64,000 nt of DNA, taken from positions 124,001 to 188,000 of the forward strand of contig JAGBFB010000029.1 in NCBI GenBank assembly GCA_017936665.1, written 5' to 3'. The notes beneath the pieces were generated by a model. That model did not search any database. It was not told the origin of the DNA and saw only the letters and a program-made list of their open reading frames with translations. This DNA is from Spirochaetaceae bacterium (GTDB lineage: Bacteria > Spirochaetota > Spirochaetia > Treponematales > Treponemataceae). The translations under genes and the position numbers were made by a program. Below, piece after piece: positions 34,990 through 45,886 of the stretch; position 1 is the first letter of the stretch, and every line of letters begins with the position of its first letter.

Positions 34990-35876
34990 ACTTCAATTTT
35001 TTGAGAATGCCATTTACCCTTGGAAAAATATTGTATCTCTGAAAATCCTGCGGTAATGGCATTTTTTATAGCTAAATCATATCCAGTATCTATATGAGAA
35101 AAATTATGGGCGTCAGAATTTATTGTAACTGGAATATCCAACTTTCTAAGAAGTTTTAAAAATTCCACTGAAGGATATGTATCCATTAGTGAACCTCTTG
35201 CAATTCCCCCATAATTAATTTCTACGATTTTTCCACTTTGTGCAATAGTTTTGGCAGTTGCTTCAATTTCATTTTTGTACCATTGAGAATTTTCGTCAAA
35301 GAATTTTAATTGATTATTTCTTTTACGTAAAATATCCAAGTGTCCAACAATATCAAAATCAAAAGAAGTTACCATTTCTCTAACTAAGGCAAAATATGTT
35401 TGACTTGCTTTTTTGCCATCGCCATCAAAAAGTAAATCGATTCCTTGCTGAACTTCTTCTGTAACGCTGTCTATAGAAAAGCAATTTACTGGGATGTCAG
35501 AATCTTCTTGTGGAAATCCTTTTTTTTCTGGTTCATCAAGATTTACAACAAAATGAACAGAACCAATTATAAAATCTGGCTCAAATTCTAAAAATCTTTG
35601 TTTATCAGGGGAACAAATCAAAGGAAAATAATCTGACTCAAAACCAAGGCAAAGTTCAATGTCGTTTTTGTAAAATTCTTTTAATCGTTGAATTTCTTTT
35701 GAATATTCAAAATGTTTTTCAGGATTTAAATGCCAAGAGGATTTATAAGGATAAGCAGAATGAGAGGAAAACCCAAAAATATCAAATTTTTTTTCTATGG
35801 CAGATTTAACCATTTCTTCTGCAGTGGATTTTCCATCACAGAAATTTGTATGTGTATGATAATTTGATTTTATCAT
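34986..35876 (-). CDS. PHP-family histidinol-phosphatase (HisJ type)
   Basis: A 296-residue PHP-domain metallophosphatase. SNYHTHTNFCDGKST with H7 and H9 is the first metal site, GFSSHSAYP the second, FESDYFP and DFIIGSVHF the next, and TINSDAHNFSH the last, in the order expected of HisJ/HisK-type histidinol-phosphatases. The enzyme would remove phosphate from histidinol phosphate in histidine synthesis, but no other his gene is nearby, so related phosphoesters remain possible. It follows the hybrid kinase by eight bases and may be the last gene of that operon. Confidence 0.85.
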   Translation of the reverse strand: MIKSNYHTHTNFCDGKSTAEEMVKSAIEKKFDIFGFSSHSAYPYKSSWHLNPEKHFEYSKEIQRLKEFYKNDIELCLGFESDYFPLICSPDKQRFLEFEPDFIIGSVHFVVNLDEPEKKGFPQEDSDIPVNCFSIDSVTEEVQQGIDLLFDGDGKKASQTYFALVREMVTSFDFDIVGHLDILRKRNNQLKFFDENSQWYKNEIEATAKTIAQSGKIVEINYGGIARGSLMDTYPSVEFLKLLRKLDIPVTINSDAHNFSHIDTGYDLAIKNAITAGFSEIQYFSKGKWHSQKIEV

Positions 35877-35884
35877 TTTGTTTT

Positions 35885-37855
35885 TTATCCTTCAGGTTTT
35901 ATTTTTGCTTCATTTATGAATATTGAAAACAATGCACTAAATTTAGAAATTGCATTGATAACTTCTTCATTTTTTTCTTCTTTTGAATATTTTTCCATTT
36001 GATAGGCTGTACTGTAAAGACTCTTTGCTGAAATTGTACTTGAGCTTCCTTTTAGAGTATGAGCAATTTTTGCCAATTCTTCAAAATTATTGTGATATAG
36101 ACATTCTTTTGCTTGAATTAACAAGATTCTTGTTTGTGAAATATATTCGTTAATTAATTTTTGTGCAAATTCAATATCATTTGAAACCGTATCAAGAAAA
36201 TCTAATTTATCCCACACACATTCTTTGTCATTAGATAAATCAATTTTTTCTATGAATGCGTATTTTTGTCGTCTTTTATTTTGAGTGGCAGAAATATTAA
36301 TAACTGATTTCCATTTTTCAAGGATGTTGTTTACATCCTGTTTTTTGAAAGGTTTTATCAAAAAATCATTCATACCAGCTTTTTGATATTTGTCAAAATC
36401 TTGTTTGTCAGTATTTGCAGTACAAGCAATAATAATTCCATCATAGGGAATTTTTCTTATGGTTGTAGTTGCTTCAATTCCGTTGATAAAAGGCATTTGA
36501 ATATCCATAAAAATTATATCAACATCGGAATTTTGTTTTATTATATCAATGGCTTCTTTCCCATTTTCTGCTTCTAAAACTTCTGCATTAAAATGTTTCA
36601 AGAAAGTAACTAATAATTTTCGATTAACAGGATGATCTTCTGCCGCTAAAATTTTTATTTTTTTAGTTTCAATTTCTTCTGATTCATCAATAACTTCTAA
36701 TTCGATAATTTCGTCTTCATTTTCAGAAAGAAGGTCATAAAGATTGTTTCTTTTAATTGGTTTATAAAGATACCCATTGAACCAACCTAGAATTTTCGTT
36801 TTTGCTTCTTTGCCCATTTGACCTTCTGGAGCTAAGAGAAAAAGTTTTACATTGTTTATTTTTTTATTATTATTAATCTCAGATGCTAATCGCCATCCGT
36901 CCATAACTGGCATTATCATATCTATAAAAACAATGTCAAAAGGACAATTATCTTCTATTGCGAGGGATAAACTTTCTAGAGCCTTGTAACCAGAATTTAC
37001 AGTATAAATATTAGAATATCCTAGAGAATTTAGTTTATTTTTTATATTGATTAAAGATTCTTCGTAATCGTCAACTATAAGAATTTTTGTTGATTTATCT
37101 GTTTTATTTATAATTATTTTTTGTTGTTCAAAATCTTTTACAGTTGTTTTTTCTGGAATAGTGTAGGGAATTGTAACTGTAAATGTTGTTCCATTGTATT
37201 TATTTGTTTCTATGGAAATATTTCCATTCATTAAATCTGTAAGTTTTTTACATATTGATAGACCAAGACCTGTTCCACCGTAATTTCTTGTGGTAGATTT
37301 ATCAACTTGATAATATTCATCAAAAATGCGTTCTTGTTTATCTTTTGAAATTCCGATTCCTGTATCTTCAACTTTGAAAATCAAATTTTGAATGCTAGAA
37401 TCAAAATTTACAAAAAGTTTTACATGTCCTTCGCTTGTAAATTTTACTGCATTCTTTATTAAATTCACTAAAATTTGCTGAATTCTTGTAGGGTCACTAA
37501 TTACAAGTGATGGTATGTTATAATTTATTTCAGTTAGAATTTCTATATTTTTATTGTGCGCTTCGATACAAATTAAATCTGAAATTTGTTCAAATTTTTT
37601 TATTGTGTCAAAGGGAATATATTCTAAATCAAATTTGCCTGATTGAATTTTTGAAAAATCCAAAACATCATTTGCTAAACCTAGTAGAATGTCAGCACTA
37701 AATTGAAGTTGTCTTATATATTCATGTTGCTCTTTATCAAGGTTTGTCTCTTTTAAAAGCTCCAAAGTTCCAATAATTGTTTGCACTGGAGTTCTAATTT
37801 CATGTACAGCAGTTGCCAAAAATTGCGTCTTAGAATCTTTGTCAGAAATACTCAT
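35885..37855 (-). CDS. Soluble hybrid histidine kinase (HisKA-HATPase-REC-REC-Hpt)
   Basis: A 656-residue protein with no membrane segment and no sensor domain. It begins almost directly with the phospho-acceptor helix, FLATAVHEIRTPVQTI, then an ATPase domain (DTGIGISKDKQERIFDEYYQ, GGTGLGLSICK). Two receiver domains follow, with phospho-Asp in FIDMIMPVMDG and FMDIQMPFING, and a C-terminal Hpt domain with AHTLKGSSSTI. All phosphotransfer residues are present, so it can run a complete His-Asp-His relay. It lies four bases after the REC-STAS-like-REC gene, its probable partner, which may supply the input. Confidence 0.93.
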   Translation of the reverse strand: MSISDKDSKTQFLATAVHEIRTPVQTIIGTLELLKETNLDKEQHEYIRQLQFSADILLGLANDVLDFSKIQSGKFDLEYIPFDTIKKFEQISDLICIEAHNKNIEILTEINYNIPSLVISDPTRIQQILVNLIKNAVKFTSEGHVKLFVNFDSSIQNLIFKVEDTGIGISKDKQERIFDEYYQVDKSTTRNYGGTGLGLSICKKLTDLMNGNISIETNKYNGTTFTVTIPYTIPEKTTVKDFEQQKIIINKTDKSTKILIVDDYEESLINIKNKLNSLGYSNIYTVNSGYKALESLSLAIEDNCPFDIVFIDMIMPVMDGWRLASEINNNKKINNVKLFLLAPEGQMGKEAKTKILGWFNGYLYKPIKRNNLYDLLSENEDEIIELEVIDESEEIETKKIKILAAEDHPVNRKLLVTFLKHFNAEVLEAENGKEAIDIIKQNSDVDIIFMDIQMPFINGIEATTTIRKIPYDGIIIACTANTDKQDFDKYQKAGMNDFLIKPFKKQDVNNILEKWKSVINISATQNKRRQKYAFIEKIDLSNDKECVWDKLDFLDTVSNDIEFAQKLINEYISQTRILLIQAKECLYHNNFEELAKIAHTLKGSSSTISAKSLYSTAYQMEKYSKEEKNEEVINAISKFSALFSIFINEAKIKPEG

Positions 37856-37859
37856 TTTG

Positions 37860-39110
37860 TTACATATTATCCTTTGAACGTAAAACTTCTATAGCCTTTT
37901 GTAGTAAAACTTCTGGTTTTAATGGTTTTACTAGATAAGTTCTAGCACCTAAACTTAAGGCTTGCATAACAGCTTCTCGGCTTTTTTCGCTAGAGTAAAC
38001 TATTGTTGGTGAAAAATATTGTTTGTTTTGTAAAATTTTTAATACATCAAATCCTGAAAGTCCAGGAAGATTTACATCAAGAATTACTAAATCGTATTCT
38101 ACTTTGTTTGTAGAAGTTAAAAATTCAGAGCCTGTAGCAAAAGTTGAAATTTGTGCGTTTAAACTTTCGAATGAATGTTCTAGCATGTTTCGAGAAACAG
38201 CATCATCTTCTATAATTGCAATTGTTGCTGCAAGCCCAGAATCATCTTCTGCATCATCTTGACTTATATCTGAATGAAAACTCAGTTGTACAAGACCTTG
38301 ATTCATATCATCTGTTGAATCTAAAACTTTTTCTGTAATTAAATTTGCAATATCTGTTGTTTCTGTTTTATCTACGATTGAATTTAAAATGAGTGGAAGT
38401 GAAATTGCAACTTGCACTCCTGAATATTGTACATGACCTGCAACTAAATCTTTTGTAAAAGAATCTGTTGTGATAATCTTTAAATTTTTTGCCTGAACTC
38501 TTGAATCTGCCAGAATATTATCCAGAAGAAGTTCCACATTGGCACCATCTACAAAAGAAAGTGTTAAATCTGACATCATTAACACTATTTTTGGTGTTGA
38601 AATGTGTGCCAAATCGATAATTTCTGTTAATCGATATTTTAGAATAGATAATTTTTCGCGATTTAATCCTTTTGCAACTTCAATAAAAATGATGTTATTG
38701 TTTACATGAATTTCCATTGCACCCAAAGTTGGGTCAAAAGCAAAAGTTGACATCAGAGATTTTGCTATAGCTTTGAAGAAAATATCAAATTTGATTGGTT
38801 TGTTAAAATATTTTATTACGTTATATTGAGCAAGTGATGAAACTAAATCTCGCTCCATTGTTGGACCTGAAATTATGATAGGAATTTTACTTGCATTTGG
38901 GTCATCACGCTTTTTGGTGAGAAAGTCGTAAAAATCTTTATGAGCCTCTTCGATGTCAATTATGATTAAATCAGGAAGAACAGAAAGCATTTTTGGAAAT
39001 GCATCTTTTTTAATTTCCGCAAATACAACCTTGATTTTTTCTGTATTTAATTTATCTTTTAGATACCCACTATATAAGGGTGGCGAATCAATAATCAGCA
39101 CCTGTCTCAT
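37860..39110 (-). CDS. Double-receiver response regulator with central STAS-like region
   Basis: A 416-residue protein without a DNA-binding domain. The N-terminal receiver has LPDLIIIDIEEAH with the phospho-Asp but lacks a standard acidic start (LIIDSPP). The C-terminal receiver is canonical (AIIEDDAVSR, LVILDVNLPGLSG, LVKPLKPE). Between them, about residues 130-240 alternate strands and helices (MEIHVNNNIIFIEVAKGLNR, then IVLMMSDLTLSFVDGANVEL) in a way that recalls STAS domains. It is the first gene of an operon with the soluble hybrid kinase. It probably passes signals by protein contact rather than DNA binding. Confidence 0.82.
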   Translation of the reverse strand: MRQVLIIDSPPLYSGYLKDKLNTEKIKVVFAEIKKDAFPKMLSVLPDLIIIDIEEAHKDFYDFLTKKRDDPNASKIPIIISGPTMERDLVSSLAQYNVIKYFNKPIKFDIFFKAIAKSLMSTFAFDPTLGAMEIHVNNNIIFIEVAKGLNREKLSILKYRLTEIIDLAHISTPKIVLMMSDLTLSFVDGANVELLLDNILADSRVQAKNLKIITTDSFTKDLVAGHVQYSGVQVAISLPLILNSIVDKTETTDIANLITEKVLDSTDDMNQGLVQLSFHSDISQDDAEDDSGLAATIAIIEDDAVSRNMLEHSFESLNAQISTFATGSEFLTSTNKVEYDLVILDVNLPGLSGFDVLKILQNKQYFSPTIVYSSEKSREAVMQALSLGARTYLVKPLKPEVLLQKAIEVLRSKDNM

Positions 39111-39208
39111 GCCATATATTGTAATTTAAAATTCCGATATTTACAAGCATAGTTTTAAAATTGACTTTTATTTGACATCCACAAGTTACTGATATAAAAT
39201 ATTGAACT

Positions 39209-39952
39209 ATGCAATGGTTTGAAAATGAAAATTTTTGGTTAAATTATGGTCCTATAATGTTTGAGCCTCAACGTTGGGCAGAAGCTCCAAATGTAGCAGA
39301 GGCAATTTGTAATATCGCAGGCTTATCTAAAGGCAGTTCTGTAATGGATGCAGGATGCGGACCTGGACGAGTTAGTGTTGAACTTGCCTTAAAAGGTTTA
39401 GATGTTACTGGGATTGATATAATTCAGCCTTTTTTGGATGCCGCAGCAGAAACAGCAGAAGATGAAGATGTAAAAATCAATTTTATAAATGCTGATTTAC
39501 GCTACTTTGATTCTGAAAAAAAATTTGATGCCATCGTTAACCTTTATACTTCTTTTGGTTATTGCGATACTATCGAAGAAGACATTCAAATCTTAAAAAA
39601 AATTAGTTCTAATTTAAAAGATGATGGCTGGTTCATCATGGAATCAACTTCTAGAGAAATTGCTGTAAAATATTTTACAGAAGGTGAATGGTTTAAAAGA
39701 GCCGGAAAAACCGTTTTAACAGAATTTAGCGTAGAAGGTGCTTGGGAAGGTTTGCGTTCTAAGTGGATTTTAATCGATGACAAAACCAACGAGCGAATGG
39801 AACACGTTTTTGTTCAACGCCTATATTCTGCTATAGAATTAAAACGAATTCTTCTTGCCACAGGATTTAAAACCTGCGAAATCTACGGCGACTTTGAATT
39901 TTCGCCCTACAACGAAAAAGCCAGAACCATGGTCCTTGTGTGCAGAAAGTAG
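39209..39952 (+). CDS. SAM-dependent methyltransferase, class I
   Basis: A 247-residue class I methyltransferase. SVMDAGCGPGRVSVELALKG is motif I that binds S-adenosylmethionine, followed by VTGIDIIQPFLDAA with the acidic ribose contact, INADLRYFD and FDAIVNLYTSFGY. The substrate is not evident from sequence. The 3' end of the gene uses visibly more GC-rich codons than the start. It is transcribed away from the double-receiver gene and followed by a tandem repeat region. Confidence 0.88.
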   Translation: MQWFENENFWLNYGPIMFEPQRWAEAPNVAEAICNIAGLSKGSSVMDAGCGPGRVSVELALKGLDVTGIDIIQPFLDAAAETAEDEDVKINFINADLRYFDSEKKFDAIVNLYTSFGYCDTIEEDIQILKKISSNLKDDGWFIMESTSREIAVKYFTEGEWFKRAGKTVLTEFSVEGAWEGLRSKWILIDDKTNERMEHVFVQRLYSAIELKRILLATGFKTCEIYGDFEFSPYNEKARTMVLVCRK

Positions 39953-39957
39953 TTCCC

Positions 39958-40154
39958 TCCCCACAAGGAATGTGTGAAATTTAAATTTAAAACAAAAGAG
40001 CCAACCATACACAGATTTTTACGACTAGCGAAGCGTCAAGTTTACTTTCCTTTTCCCCTACAAGGAATGTGCGAAAAAACATAGAGGATTATTTTATAAA
40101 AATAATTTCTAATAAAAACAAAAGACCGAATTTTTGCGACTAGCGAAGCGTCAA
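39958..40154. repeat. Two degenerate tandem units downstream of the methyltransferase
   Basis: Each unit starts with CCCC(T)ACAAGGAATGTGYGAAA (39958 and 40054), continues with ACAAAAGA, and ends with CGACTAGCGAAGCGTCAAG, which is identical at 40021-40039 and 40136-40154. The second unit merges with the groEL terminator. No coding sense is evident. Confidence 0.7.
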
Positions 40155-40176
40155 GCAGAAATTCGGTCTTTTGTTT
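40115..40176 (-). terminator. Large hairpin terminating groEL
   Basis: ACAAAAGACCGAATTT pairs with AAATTCGGTCTTTTGT, and inner bases GC and GAC-GTC extend the stem. The loop holds the repeat core AGCGAAGC. Read on the minus strand a T-rich run follows. It lies just past the groEL stop. Confidence 0.8.
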
Positions 40177-40215
40177 TATTGTTACTATATTTTATTTAAC
40201 TGTGGTAAATGTTTT

Positions 40216-41955
<1,740 letters not shown>

Positions 41956-42007
41956 TTAAAAATACTGATAAAATCAAAAAACGGCAATAGTGGAGAGCAT
42001 TTTTTTT

Positions 42008-42547
42008 ATGGATAATACAAAAAAAACGATAACAATTTATTCCGATGGAGCTTGTTCTGGAAATCCTGGTCCTGGTGGATGGGGCTGTGTTCTTCTCATT
42101 AAAAATGAAAATTCTGAAGTTCTGCAAGAAGTTCAACTTAGTGGTGGCGAAAATCCTACTACAAATAATCGTATGGAATTGATAGGCGCAATAAGTGCTT
42201 TAGAATATATAAAAAAACTAGGTTTTTCTTCACAAAAAAATATACAAGGTGATTTATTCAGTCAAGAAGAATCTTCTTCAGATTGTCAAATTTCAAAGAT
42301 AGATTTTTATACTGATAGTCAATATGTAAAAAATGGAATTACTACTTGGATTTCTTCTTGGAAAAAAAATGGCTGGAAAACTTCTTCAAAACAGCCTGTA
42401 AAAAATCAAGATTTGTGGGTTAGATTAGATAACTTAAACTCTGAACTTGTGATAAATTGGTGTTGGGTAAAAGGCCATGCAGGAAATAAATATAACGAAA
42501 TTTGCGATACTTTAGCTGTGGAAGCTTCTAAAAAAGCAAGTTTGTAA
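42008..42547 (+). CDS. rnhA: Ribonuclease HI with an internal insertion
   Basis: A 179-residue RNase HI. The catalytic acidic residues are D13 in [16 protein letters not shown]57 in [10 protein letters not shown]103 in FYTDSQYV and D167 in EICDTLA, with the helper His157 in VKGHAGN. The enzyme cuts the RNA strand of RNA-DNA hybrids. Between E57 and D103 there are 46 residues instead of the 22 in the E. coli enzyme, an insertion of about 24 polar residues (about 73-95). I chose ATG 42008 after GGAGAG; GTG 41990 would add six residues. It is followed by a repeat-rich terminator region. Confidence 0.95.
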   Translation: MDNTKKTITIYSDGACSGNPGPGGWGCVLLIKNENSEVLQEVQLSGGENPTTNNRMELIGAISALEYIKKLGFSSQKNIQGDLFSQEESSSDCQISKIDFYTDSQYVKNGITTWISSWKKNGWKTSSKQPVKNQDLWVRLDNLNSELVINWCWVKGHAGNKYNEICDTLAVEASKKASL

Positions 42548-42578
42548 AAAAATGGCTGTCTGGTAGGTAGTATTATAA

Positions 42579-42646
42579 TGTCATTCCGAATTTATTTCGG
42601 AATCTTTGTTGTATAGTTTAGATTCTGAATCAAGTTCAGAATGACA
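42579..42646. repeat. Dispersed palindromic element, copy B
   Basis: TGTCATTCCGAATTTATTTCGGAATC forms the first hairpin and GATTCTGAATCAAG-TTCAGAATGACA the second; the element has the same plan as copy A at 5765. It is inside the terminator region of rnhA. Confidence 0.75.
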
Positions 42647-42693
42647 CGCTGGTTTGTAAAAAAATGGCTGTCTAATAGGTATTGAGTTGTGTA

Positions 42694-42719
42694 GATGCTG
42701 AATCAAGTTCAGCATGACA
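42694..42719. repeat. Dispersed palindromic element, half copy C
   Basis: GATGCTGAATCAAG followed by TTCAGCATGACA matches only the right half of copies A and B. It sits in the second unit of the tandem duplication, so the left half was probably deleted. Confidence 0.7.
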
Positions 42720-42751
42720 AACCTTTTTAGACAGCCATTAATTTATAAATA

Positions 42752-45700
42752 TTAAATCATATCTTCTTTAGAAGCGATTTTGTCGTATTCTTCCAACTGA
42801 TTGATAAGTGCCATTGGGTCGTCAAAGCGTTTTTCTCGGCGTTTATTAAAAATTTCGTACATAATTGGAGTTACAAACAAAGTCATAAAGGCACCAGAAC
42901 ACAATCCTCCAACGATTGTGATACAAACAGGTTGCATAGATTCTGCTCCTTCCCCTGGGAAAAATGCCATAGGAACCATTCCTGCAACTGTAGTTAGAGT
43001 TGACATCAAAATTGGTCGTAAACGGTTTCTTCCAGCGTCAAGACAGGCTTTTCTAACAAAAGTTTTTTTATCAACAAGTTGATTTGTGTAATCCACTAAA
43101 ACAATACCGTTATTTACAACAATTCCCACCAGAGCAACAATACCAACGATTGAATACATACTCAACTGTTGATTTGTAACTGAGTAAACAAAAACAACAC
43201 CGATTGCTAAAAGAGGAATACTCAAGAAAATGATAAATGGGTCTACCAAAGATTCAAATTGGGCTGCCATAACTGCAAAAACTAAGAAAACTGCCAATAA
43301 AATAACGATGATAAATGCTCCACCAAAATTTTCTATATCTCTAGCTTCACCTTGATACTGAATTTTTACGCTATCTGGTAAAACTAAGTTTTCAGAAAGT
43401 GTTTTTTCTACAATTTGTTGAATTTCAGTTGTTGTTGCTCCTGGAATTACTTTTGCTCTTACATGGTTTATTCTATCTCCGTTTTCTCTTTGTATTCTTT
43501 GAGGAGCTTTTCCACTTTCTATTGTAATAAAATTATCTAGCGTCATTTTTCCATTTGCTGTATTTATTGAAAGGGAAGTAATATCACTAGTTGATGATAA
43601 ATCCTTATCTTGTATTGTTACTAAAACATCAATTTCATCTCCGTCTTGGTAGAAAGATGTGGCGGTTCTTCCTGAAATAGCAGTTACAATTTCATTTGCT
43701 ATATTACTAACTGTAATTCCTGCGTCAAAGGCGGCTTCTTTGTTTATTGACATAATATAGCGTGGACTTCCGTTTTCAATATCGCTTGTAATATCTGTAA
43801 GTTCTGGAACTTTTTCAGAAAGAATTGCAATAATTTCATCAGAAACTTTACTTGCTGCAACATCGTCATCTGAAAGAATTGTAACATCAATGGCAGTTCC
43901 ACCACCAGGACCTCGTCCAGATGAAAAAGAAACAGTTGTGTCACTCCATTGTTTTAGATAAGGTTGTAATTTTTCTTTAATCTGATTTGGAGTCATAGGT
44001 TGTTTTCCAAGTTCAGGAAGGTTTATTTGAATTGAACCTGAATTTGATGTTCCAGAATTTAAAATGATAGATTTATATGCTCCTTCACATTCTCTTAGGA
44101 TAATATCTTGAAATTCAAATAATTTTTCCAAAACAATATCTTTGTTTGTTCCTATTGGCATTGTAACTGTAACGTTTACTTGGTCATCGGAACTAGAACG
44201 AGGTGCAAGATTAAGTCCCATGCTAGAAAATTTTACAACAGAAAGAATCAACATGCTTACAACTAATGATAAAATCAAAAATTTGTTGTTCAAACAAAAG
44301 TCAAGGGCTTTTGCATATCCATTTTCTAAACCTTGGATACTTTTTTCCATAAAATTATCAACTGATTTTAAAAGTTTATTTTTTAAGGGCTTTTGAATTC
44401 GTGTGTTTATTTGTAAAATACTTCCGCAAAGAGCAGGAACTAAAGTTACCGCAACAAAAAGAGAGGCTACAAGAGAAATTACAACTGTAATTACCATTTC
44501 TTGAAACATTTGTCCTATCATTTCAAGTTCTGCTTTGTAAATCAACATTGGAATAAAAACACATAAAGTTGTTAAAGTTGAAGCAACAATAGCGTTTATC
44601 ATATTTTTACTACCAAGAATTGCAGCAATAGCAGGTTTTTCGCCTTTTTCACGATGCAGATAAATGTTTTCAAGTATAACGATAGACGAGTCTACAACCA
44701 TACCCATTCCCAAAATCAAGCCTGCCATAGTCATCATATTAACTGTTAAGTTCATAAAAGACATACACATCAATGTTATTAAAATTGAAATTGGTAGTGA
44801 AAGTCCAATTATAAACGAACATTTTAAGTTTCGTAAAAAGATGAAAATTACAATAACTGCTAGTAAAGCACCTGTAATTGCAGAAGAGTAAACTTCTTTC
44901 ATTGTTGCATCAATCATTGTGGTGTTATCGCTTACAACTTCTAAGGTAATTCCCTTTGGCAAGGCTTCGTTTACAAGTGGAATCATCTCGTGAATACCTT
45001 TAGAAACGGTGGAAGCATTAGAATCAGTTTCGTTTGAAATTGACATATACAAACCAGGTTCGCCGTTTATATAAACTTTTCTTCTTGATGAATCATATTC
45101 TTCGTAGACATTTGCTAAATCATCAATTCTGATTGGAACTCCGTTTTTGGTTGTTACAACTGTATTTTTAATTTCGTCCAAAGATGAATAATTTTCGCTA
45201 GTGACAATTTCGTAATCCATTCCATCAATTGTGATATTTCCTGCTGAAACTTGAATGTTTCTTGCTGATAAGGCTTGCGAAATTGCTGAAAGTGAAAGCC
45301 CGTAGGCTTCAAGTCGGTTATGAATAACATCAATAACCACATGACGACTTGCACCACCGTTTACGTCAACTTGAGCAACTCCTTTTACACGCTGTAACAT
45401 TGGAGAAATTATACTTTCTGCCAAATTGTTTAATTCATGTAAGTCAAGGTTTCCCCTAACTGAAAGGCGCATAATTGGGGAAGAACTCATATCAAATTGA
45501 CGAACAGTTGGAGTAGAACATCCATCAGGAAGGGCGTTTGTAATTCCGTTTAAGGCTTGTTCAATATCTCCTTTTGCTTCTTCTAAATCTTGGTCATAGC
45601 CAAATTCCATCATTACTCTGGCACTACCAGTGGAAGAAGTTGAAGTAATGTTTTTTAATCCTGCAATTCCTTTTACTCGTTCTACAATAAGTTGTGTTAC

Positions 45701-45886
45701 ATTTTGGTCAACTTCTTCAGGACCAACTCCTGGATAATTTGCAAAAACTGATAGAACTGGCATTTCTGTTTTTGGATAAAGTGCTATTCCTAAACGTGGA
45801 ATAAAAACACAGGCTATAACACAAATTAAAATGTAAACCATTACAATTGTAACTGGTCTACGAACTGATAATTCTGCTATTGTCAT
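42752..45886 (-). CDS. RND-family efflux pump, inner-membrane subunit
   Basis: A 1044-residue RND transporter with twelve predicted helices and two large periplasmic loops. It begins with SVRRPVTIVMVYILICV and shows FANYPGVGPEEVDQNVTQLI, GASRHVVIDVIHNRLEAYGL and ALVGIVVNNGIVLVDYTNQL, all typical of AcrB/MexB-like pumps of the hydrophobe/amphiphile exporter class. The middle MGMVVDSSIVILENIY segment holds the proton-relay Asp position. It would drive drug or lipid export by proton antiport. It is the last gene of a three-gene operon with the adaptor (overlap 4 bp) and the TolC-like channel; a two-component system lies divergently. Confidence 0.97.
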   Translation of the reverse strand: MTIAELSVRRPVTIVMVYILICVIACVFIPRLGIALYPKTEMPVLSVFANYPGVGPEEVDQNVTQLIVERVKGIAGLKNITSTSSTGSARVMMEFGYDQDLEEAKGDIEQALNGITNALPDGCSTPTVRQFDMSSSPIMRLSVRGNLDLHELNNLAESIISPMLQRVKGVAQVDVNGGASRHVVIDVIHNRLEAYGLSLSAISQALSARNIQVSAGNITIDGMDYEIVTSENYSSLDEIKNTVVTTKNGVPIRIDDLANVYEEYDSSRRKVYINGEPGLYMSISNETDSNASTVSKGIHEMIPLVNEALPKGITLEVVSDNTTMIDATMKEVYSSAITGALLAVIVIFIFLRNLKCSFIIGLSLPISILITLMCMSFMNLTVNMMTMAGLILGMGMVVDSSIVILENIYLHREKGEKPAIAAILGSKNMINAIVASTLTTLCVFIPMLIYKAELEMIGQMFQEMVITVVISLVASLFVAVTLVPALCGSILQINTRIQKPLKNKLLKSVDNFMEKSIQGLENGYAKALDFCLNNKFLILSLVVSMLILSVVKFSSMGLNLAPRSSSDDQVNVTVTMPIGTNKDIVLEKLFEFQDIILRECEGAYKSIILNSGTSNSGSIQINLPELGKQPMTPNQIKEKLQPYLKQWSDTTVSFSSGRGPGGGTAIDVTILSDDDVAASKVSDEIIAILSEKVPELTDITSDIENGSPRYIMSINKEAAFDAGITVSNIANEIVTAISGRTATSFYQDGDEIDVLVTIQDKDLSSTSDITSLSINTANGKMTLDNFITIESGKAPQRIQRENGDRINHVRAKVIPGATTTEIQQIVEKTLSENLVLPDSVKIQYQGEARDIENFGGAFIIVILLAVFLVFAVMAAQFESLVDPFIIFLSIPLLAIGVVFVYSVTNQQLSMYSIVGIVALVGIVVNNGIVLVDYTNQLVDKKTFVRKACLDAGRNRLRPILMSTLTTVAGMVPMAFFPGEGAESMQPVCITIVGGLCSGAFMTLFVTPIMYEIFNKRREKRFDDPMALINQLEEYDKIASKEDMI

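Larger units (their letters stand above)
42540..42739. repeat. Tandem duplication with palindromic elements after rnhA
   Basis: A unit beginning at the last codons of rnhA (GTTTGTAAAAAAATGGCTGT, 42540) is repeated at 42652, identical for 22 bases. Each copy carries AATGGCTGTCT, and the single complementary AGACAGCCATT is at 42729-42739, so either copy can form the terminator stem. Unit 1 encloses a full palindromic element and unit 2 only its second half. Confidence 0.75.
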
